Below are positions 57,854 to 64,000 of a stretch of DNA of 64,000 nt, in pieces (the first letter of the stretch is position 1; every line of letters starts with the position of its first letter). The stretch is from Siphonodentalium dalli. Its lineage: Eukaryota; Mollusca; Scaphopoda; Gadilida; Siphonodentaliidae. The translations under genes were made by a program, and so were the position numbers. The notes beneath the pieces were generated by a model that was given only the letters and a program-made list of their open reading frames with translations, did no database searches and had not been told where the DNA came from. Where the stretch lies: assembly GCA_032622095.1 (NCBI GenBank), contig CP136061.1:134937587-135001586 (forward strand), given 5' to 3'.

Positions 57854-59520
57854 TCATGGCTCCCGGTTATGCTACGCGCAGCTTGTTGTTCGCTACGTGC
57901 ATCTCATAAAAGTTCGAATAGTGCTATGAACGTACCCAAAATACAGCCGTGTACATCGACGGAAATTCAATTTTCGAACACTTGAACCAAACATATTGCG
58001 TATACATTTAGTCAGGGCGCTTGGATGTCGAACTTCGCCCATATTCAAACTCGTTTAAAGTTTTATAATATTTGGGACAAGCCCGCATTTCGCCTCAGAA
58101 TTTTCAAAGAATAATCGTTTGTCAAAGATATTTACAACATTTATTGAATCAAGGATGGCTTCTTTCGTTGTGCCTATTATTGGTGTTAACATAGAAAAAG
58201 ACAGCTTTCTCGAAAACAACTTACGCTAACCAAGGGGGGCGACGATGAAAGATGTTTTCCCGCCTGTGAGCCGCAATACACAGAGCCACCTCAACGCACA
58301 GCTCCGGGTGCAAGGAGTGATATTTAGCACAGGACACACTGGCAATTATGTCCCCCAGATACTTATTCTCTCATTTATCAGACCTCCTACAACCCTCAAA
58401 ATATTGTATATACATCTACGCCAGACGACAAGACATTTGTATTGCGTATTACACACTAAATTCAAAGTTGATAAATTAACCCGAAAAGTAGTAAACTTTT
58501 ACTAATTTAGGTAGTTCGTATTCATCCCACTACATTGGGAGGTTATTTTTTACTACCGGGTGGGTAGTTAAACATTCAAATACCTTGGGTAGTTAAATTA
58601 ACTGCCATGGGTAGTAATTAAATGTATTACCTTTGGGGTATTTTAACTACTTTTGGTAGAAGGATGAATACGAACTACCCAGTAGTTAATTTTACTACCT
58701 GCGGGTTGTTGGAATTTTTACTACCAACGGGTAGTTAATCTGATAACTACTATTGGTGGGAAAGCATTCTACCTCGAGTGGTTATTCTAGCTATTAAAGG
58801 TGTCCGATCTAACCACTCAAAGTGGCTATTTGATCAACTTTTAGTTGATAATCTTGCCTATACAGATAGTAATGACCTGTGGATCAAATAACAATGGAGA
58901 ATATAATTTAAATCATATTTTTTATTAAAAAACACATTATAATACATACATAGTCCAGATCATTTATGGTTTTAGCTAGAACTAATTGCAACACAATGTT
59001 TCTAACCAGGAATAATAAGAGAAATTAAGATATTCGATGTATCAGAAATGTTCTCACTAGGTTTTGCAATAATTTTTTTTTTTTTTGCATTTATGTACAT
59101 TTTATTGCATGGAATTCGTCTGCATTCCAGAGCTGGCGTTATGAAATGACATATTTGAGGTAATTTAACTCAATAAATTGATAACTAATCACACTGTGGC
59201 GGTATTTACACAACATTGGCAATGAAAATAGGCCCCTATGAATCCTTGTTCTTGACTCTTTAAAATAAATGCCATTTTGGGTAATTTTTCTTCATTTAAA
59301 GATAGAAATAGACAAAAAAATCAATGAGTGTCCAGTGGTTTGTTACCTTTGTGGTCTTTGCTACTGATGGGAGCATGCAGTAATGGGTGTATCGTTTATA
59401 TGCAATTAAGTGTTTGTCCCCCTCCCCTTTTGTTATAACTATAAACTATAATTAAGGTATCTTTGTTTGTATTTGTCTTGTGGACTACACGACACTCCAT
59501 AAATAATTCCAAAGAATATA
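57762..59520 (-). repeat. 1759 bp direct repeat, copy A (upstream of the LINE ORF)
   Basis: Same sequence and orientation as 52,169-53,927. On the minus strand it precedes the LINE, ends 132 bases before the ORF2 ATG, and supplies the start codon of the 74-codon ORF. It contains the fold-back at 58,511-58,678 and the 86-codon + strand frame at 58,245-58,505. It is the natural candidate for the LINE's promoter or 5' UTR region, which is inferred from position only. Confidence 0.95.
58245..58505 (+). CDS. 86-codon frame in the direct repeat (hypothetical, also at 52,652-52,912)
   Basis: Starts MKDVFPPVSRNTQSHLNAQL and shows no known domain. It is antisense to the LINE and reads a diverged inverted copy of the LINE 5' region. 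The amino-acid similarity to the 74-codon ORF can be explained by nucleotide repeat similarity, so coding is doubtful. Confidence 0.2.
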   Translation: MKDVFPPVSRNTQSHLNAQLRVQGVIFSTGHTGNYVPQILILSFIRPPTTLKILYIHLRQTTRHLYCVLHTKFKVDKLTRKVVNFY

Positions 59521-59900
59521 GACATGCATGTTCAAAATATTATTTGTTAAGCTTTAACCAATAATAAACAAGACGGAAGCACCCTTCAGACATTATTTTA
59601 GTCTTCTGCCCAGTGAACATTGCGGGCATGGATTAGTATCCCTCATCACAACTGGGCGGAGCCACTCTCCCGTATTATTTATTAAGAGCCTCGAGACACC
59701 AAGTGCGTGGCATCCGAAATAGTATTATTGTCTCTTTCATACCATTTCAGTCCAGCAGAATCACAGCAGCCCGTGCACCTGGCTAAGACATAAATAATTT
59801 GTTAATATATTTTTGACAACATGTAGTCCACTTTAAGCAAAACACACCCCTCATGTTGTTATATGATGTGAAATTATCTTATTGTAAAGCAATTACACGC
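59521..59900. other. No gene recognised
   Basis: Flanking sequence between the LINE block and the next LINE fragment; it carries no sequence matching the left flank of the block. Confidence 0.45.
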
Positions 59901-59909
59901 CAACGATCC

Positions 59910-60500
59910 CAAGTTAACACGCAAGTCAAAATGGCTTAACTTTGTGACAAACACCCTGAATGAACGTGATCTATGTTCTACATGCATGGGAGTCACGGTC
60001 CGCTCTATCTAAACAGGACATTCGCAATATTAAGACCTTTCTTATAGAGCAGCATTGGGCTAAACTTTTTATCGATTTAGAATTATCTGATTCATCAAGA
60101 GCAACTTTTTACAGAAATATTAAAACCAGCCCTTGTATTAGCCGGTATTTGCTTCAGTTGCCAGATCATCTGATCCCTTATATGGTGAAATTTAGAACAG
60201 CCAACCACCGACTCCCCATTGAAAAAGGGCGGTTGCAAAACAGTATACCTTGTAATACCTGTGAACAGTGCGGTAACGGGATAGGGGACGAGTATCATCT
60301 CCTACTGATATGCGACAAATTTAGAGATATCCGTGAATAGTATACATTCCAAAATACTATTGGCTATCTCCAACGCGAGAAAAGTTTTATGGTTTGATAA
60401 CTATAGCCAATATATCGCTCCTGAAGAGGGTGAGTATATTTCTAAAATTAGCCTTCAGAAAACTGAGATAATAACTTACAACTGATGATCTGGCATCGAC
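59910..60500 (+). pseudogene. C-terminal fragment of a second LINE ORF2
   Basis: The frame 59,960-60,340 reads WAKLFIDLELSDSSRATFYR, then LIPYMVKFRTANHRLPIEKG and CEQCGNGIGDEYHLLLIC-DKFRDIR. This is a LINE C-terminal region with a C-x2-C-x8-H-x4-C zinc knuckle. After the TAG at 60,338-60,340 another frame continues with IPKYY-type and FLKLAFRKL-type residues to about 60,485. The N-terminal RT and endonuclease are absent. It differs from the intact ORF2 next door, so it is not a broken copy of it. It is 5'-truncated and frameshifted. Confidence 0.75.
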
Positions 60501-61363
60501 AGCATTTACACCTATATGTAATTATTCAAGTTATTATATATATATCACTATTTGTGTGAGTCGATCGACAGATAAATTCGTGATTTTAATAATGAATATA
60601 TTACTTATATAATTCATATGTAATGTGATGCCAAAATGCTTATTGAAATATCTTATATACATAATGTATATATATTCGTGTATGTTCCACTTTAAATGGT
60701 GGCTTTATGCATTAAACAATTCAACAAAGTAAATATTAATCACCCAATTAGTCAAAATTGCTGACAGAAAGTGAATATGTGAACAAACTTTTGAAAGTCA
60801 ATATCTGGCCATCAAATGGGCCCATAAGCTCGACAGAACTAGTACGGTACATGTACATTTTGTTAACAATACTGAGGGGTGCCACAATTTATGATCAAAG
60901 TAGTTACACTTTGAAAAATGTTATTTTTGCAACAAATCGTTGAACACATCAAATAAACAGAAATATGTTTACTTTTCCCATGGTAAGGACAATCCCATAC
61001 CTCTTTTATGTATATTGTATTACATGTATATTTGTGATCTATATATCATATCATGACGATGAATGAGAATAAACTTATTTGATTGGCAAACCCAGTTCAT
61101 ATTAATACACGCGTTTCTAAGAATTCATGGCAGGAGCAATGATGACATAGCAATGTCGTTTTCACGAGCCATGTATATTTCACTCAAACCAATTAACCTA
61201 GCTTGTGTGAGTATCGTGATTTGCTTTTCCAGTATATACCAAAATAATCAATCAAAATCACAAATGTGGCATCAGATTTCTCCCCAGATGTACCATTATG
61301 AAACTACTGAAATGTGCTAAAATTTGGTATAAAACAAAAACATCAGTATGAGGCTCTTGGGTT
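60501..61363. other. AT-rich, no gene recognised
   Basis: May include the 3' UTR of the preceding LINE fragment; no clear tail was found. The 61- and 85-codon frames here carry no motif. Confidence 0.4.
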
Positions 61364-61531
61364 TGGGAGAAAAAATAATCCGTCATGACCTGGGATGTGG
61401 GCATGGAAAAATCTCATCTTCGGGGCCTGCTATTGGGTCCGGACAATCGGCCAAAATATCTTGCCCCTCGGGGTGAGATCTTTCCATCCCCACACCCCAG
61501 GTCATGATGGATAAAATTATTCTTATCTCAA
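61364..61531. repeat. Inverted repeat, about 60 bp arms
   Basis: aaaaataatccgtcatgacctgg and ggaaaaatctcatcttcgggg mirror cccctcggggtgagatctttcc and ccaggtcatgatggataaaatt. The loop of about 45 bases is GC-richer. Confidence 0.85.
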
Positions 61532-63214
61532 CCTAACTTCAGCTGAACACACACTGCGCCCATATTTTTTTGCATTCAGAATTTGTATTTCTGGTATAGT
61601 TACAAAGAGCTTATACAGTCAATGAAAATGTCCCTGCATTCTAATCACATGTTGACGACAGGCATGTGTTACCAACTAACACAGATGACCAATCAGCCGT
61701 GACACGAGGATACACCTGTTGTGTCTTGTCAATACAAAAGAACGAACAAGTTTTCCATGTGTATATCCCCTGGATACACATGTATATAATCAGTTCTTAT
61801 TAAAATTAGGCTCTAGAATAAGCTATACTTAACAGAGTCTTAATGAATACAACTATCAGTCACATAGCCACCGCTATAAATAGCTTCTGCATGCAATTCC
61901 TGTTGTATATCAAAGCGCAGTTTTACGATTGACAGAATGTTATCTCCTGCCACTTTCATTTTGGCGATTAAGAAAAACGGATGCTAACTCTTGAAATTCT
62001 TGGAAATACTTAATTCTATTCTCCTTGATGGGTATTATTGATAAATTCTGGACTCTTCAAATTAGTTGTTGTAATCACCAAATTTGTGAACACTGTGAAA
62101 TTAGCAATGTGACCAGATATGACAGGAAACTTATTATGCTATTTTAGCTATGTGTCGAGAAACTCTAAGAGTCGCTGAAAATCATCAATTGACTAACCTT
62201 GTTCAGGCTTCATCACTTTTCTGTTAAATGTTGTGATTGACTGACACTGGTGTAAAGATTCTTGGTGGTAATGGAATTCCCAGATATTTTCTTTAGACTC
62301 TTTAATGCATAGCTTGTTCGAGAGTGTAATTTTAATTAGAACTGGTGTAATTATATAATACATACGGTTCACACATCTCGATGATAGTGAAATTAATACC
62401 CAAATAAAAAAAAACTCTTCAAGGTGACATGCAACAGTTTTTAGAGTGATCTGGGCTCCCAATATTAATGTTCCATGATCCCAAAAAGTGGAAACGCGAA
62501 ATTTGTGTTTGTGTAACTACCACACTTTTCAGTTAGATGAGAATCCATCCTATATTTTATGAGTTCAAGGAATACTGTTTCACAGGCGGCATATTCGCGT
62601 CGCACAATAGGCCTATAGCCCATAGGGGATAGCCCCAAAATTGTCTATTTGATCATAACAGATTTTGAAATAAATTTTGACACAGGCCGTAAACTCTTCT
62701 TTTTCTTGTCAAATCCTACCATTGGCTCTGTATTCTATTAAGATTATAAGATACACTTTGTAAAAGAATAAATACATGCAGAAATATGCTATGTGTTTGG
62801 AGAAATCAACAGTGATTGCTTTAACCTCAATCGGTGATGTCACAAAATATGGGGAGATAAGTCATAAAGTTTTCGCTCAAAATGCGAAACCTATCTCAAA
62901 ACATTGAATTGTTACGCCACACATCAGTACATAGGCGCGTTTCTAAAATATTGCGTTTGCATGATATGTTGGCTCACCCAAGCAGCAACCAATTAAATTC
63001 ATTATTTCGCCAAATGCTGAAACCTGTTGCATATGTCACCTTTAACTGTAGATTAAAGATCCAAACATTTTCAACGTATTGTTCAGGTTTCTAAATCTGA
63101 GATAAAATGAACACATTGTATGCATTCAATATGTGATTACTTGTCATTTTGAATAATAATGTCTAAGATCACAATTTTATAGCGAAAATGTTTGTTCAGG
63201 ATTATAAGTTTAGT
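61532..63214. other. No gene recognised
   Basis: No repeat family or reading frame with recognisable features; the 89-codon minus-strand frame at 62,193-62,462 is not supported. Confidence 0.4.
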
Positions 63215-63351
63215 TGTGGTGGATTGATGGTAACATGGTGTGACATTGAAATCTTCGGGTTTATGTTCAAACGATTCGCAAAGCGACGAGGTTGAACGTA
63301 TGCCCCAAGCGTCAAAATCACGCCATGTTACCGTCAAACCACCACAATAGC
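63215..63351. repeat. Palindrome, about 137 bp
   Basis: gttgtggtggattgatggta and acatggtgtgacattga pair with the mirror tcaaaatcacgccatgt and taccgtcaaaccaccac around a centre near 63,283 (gcaaagcgacg). Mismatches are moderate. Confidence 0.85.
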
Positions 63352-64000
63352 GTATATGTTCTGCCAACAGTCCTGGTCATTCACATTAATTTGGCACTTA
63401 TTCCGAAGAATGATCTGCAGAAAATGTCAAAATCTCCTATACCTCTCTCCAACATAAATGACATCATGAAAAGGCCACCGAGAGACGATGAAACGCTCTT
63501 GGTTTCCGTTATGTTGATGGCTCCAGACGTAAACATGGGATATGTTGCACGACTCTGACCAATCGAAGACGCGGTTTCTTACTGGAAGCGGAACATTGTA
63601 TGATTTTCATCCTGGTGGTCACCACGTTAGAGAATTTTCTGCTGTACATACACATGTACATAGATGCAACCTGTGGGTATTATGCTGAACCTTTTAATTC
63701 TTAGTACAAACATCTAACTGCTCTACCTGAAGCTCAGAGATCGGGATCATATTAGGTGTTTGTGTTGAACGTCTTCTCTGTAGTTCCAATGTAGTTCCAA
63801 ACATGTTCATGAGATATAATTCTCACAGAAGTCCAATTCATGGAATGAAGCAGGAGGAAATTTGGAAATTTCCAGTGATGGATTGAAGAGTATATATACA
63901 CTCTGTTAAGCGGATTCATATATCACACATGGTTCTATAGATGCCTCACAACATCGAAGTGAATTTTCATCGTTTTCTTCAACTATATTTTAATAACTTA
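63352..64000. other. No gene recognised
   Basis: The 88-codon frame at 63,292-63,558 starts inside the palindrome and shows no family motif. Confidence 0.4.

Noticed and set aside
52169-59520. Calling the 7.35 kb block an LTR retrotransposon or Penelope element
   Set aside because: The protein is APE endonuclease plus LINE-type RT, with no protease, integrase, RNase H or GIY-YIG domain, and I found no matching short target duplication at the outer edges.

Overview
This window looks like intergenic, repeat-packed DNA from a metazoan, most likely a marine invertebrate and plausibly a mollusc. It is AT-rich, and every recognisable protein is retrotransposon-derived. Families of unrelated non-coding repeats are packed edge to edge. 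Several repeats end in ACAG or CGGA simple tails, or carry the 'accaaatttggt' / 'ttcgaactcgac' type of sequence that I associate with molluscan dispersed repeats. That taxonomic call is an inference from repeat style, not from a host gene. I found no host protein-coding gene, no rRNA, no intact tRNA and no CRISPR array.

Layout. 0-6.4 kb: fold-back repeats, a 150-185 bp imperfect tandem repeat, a 125 bp tandem repeat and interspersed fragments. 6.4-8.4 kb: a tRNA-headed SINE-like unit on the minus strand beside a 5'-truncated Jockey/CR1/L2-group LINE with a 3' stem-loop and a (TTCTGA)n tail. 8.4-21.8 kb: a GAT-type microsatellite and a run of long inverted repeats (9.6, 12.6, 14.9, 17.7, 19.9, 21 kb). 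21.9-23.3 kb: a decayed R2/NeSL-like LINE fragment. 23.9-31.1 kb: two copies of a TTAA-flanked repeat bracketing a nearly full but broken CR1/Jockey-type LINE (27.0-30.7 kb). 31.6-34.3 kb: a 132 bp tandem-core interspersed element and a 300-390 bp satellite-like array. 36-49 kb: three TTAA-flanked non-autonomous DNA transposon families, including one with piggyBac-type CCCTTTC ends, and two oppositely oriented arrays of the same 35 bp unit. 52.2-59.5 kb: the main object, an intact LINE ORF of 1165 codons on the minus strand lying between two 1759 bp direct repeats that I could not distinguish by reading. 59.9-60.5 kb: a C-terminal fragment of another LINE. 61.3-63.4 kb: two more inverted repeats.

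The most unusual structure is the 52,169-59,520 block. It is 1.31 copies of a 5593 bp head-to-tail unit holding one complete APE-endonuclease/reverse transcriptase ORF. A 74-codon ORF starts in the upstream repeat and ends in a TAATG stop/start overlap with the large ORF. An APE-type LINE should not have LTR-like direct repeats, so the block could be an element with built-in terminal repeats, a tandem or circular-origin insertion, a giant target-site duplication, or an assembly artefact. Sequence similarity that crosses the repeat/LINE junction favours the repeat containing true LINE 5' sequence.

The genes do not form a pathway. The functional themes are target-primed retrotransposition (LINEs), possible trans-mobilised passengers (SINE, TTAA MITEs) and a very high density of fold-back DNA that could make hairpin RNAs.
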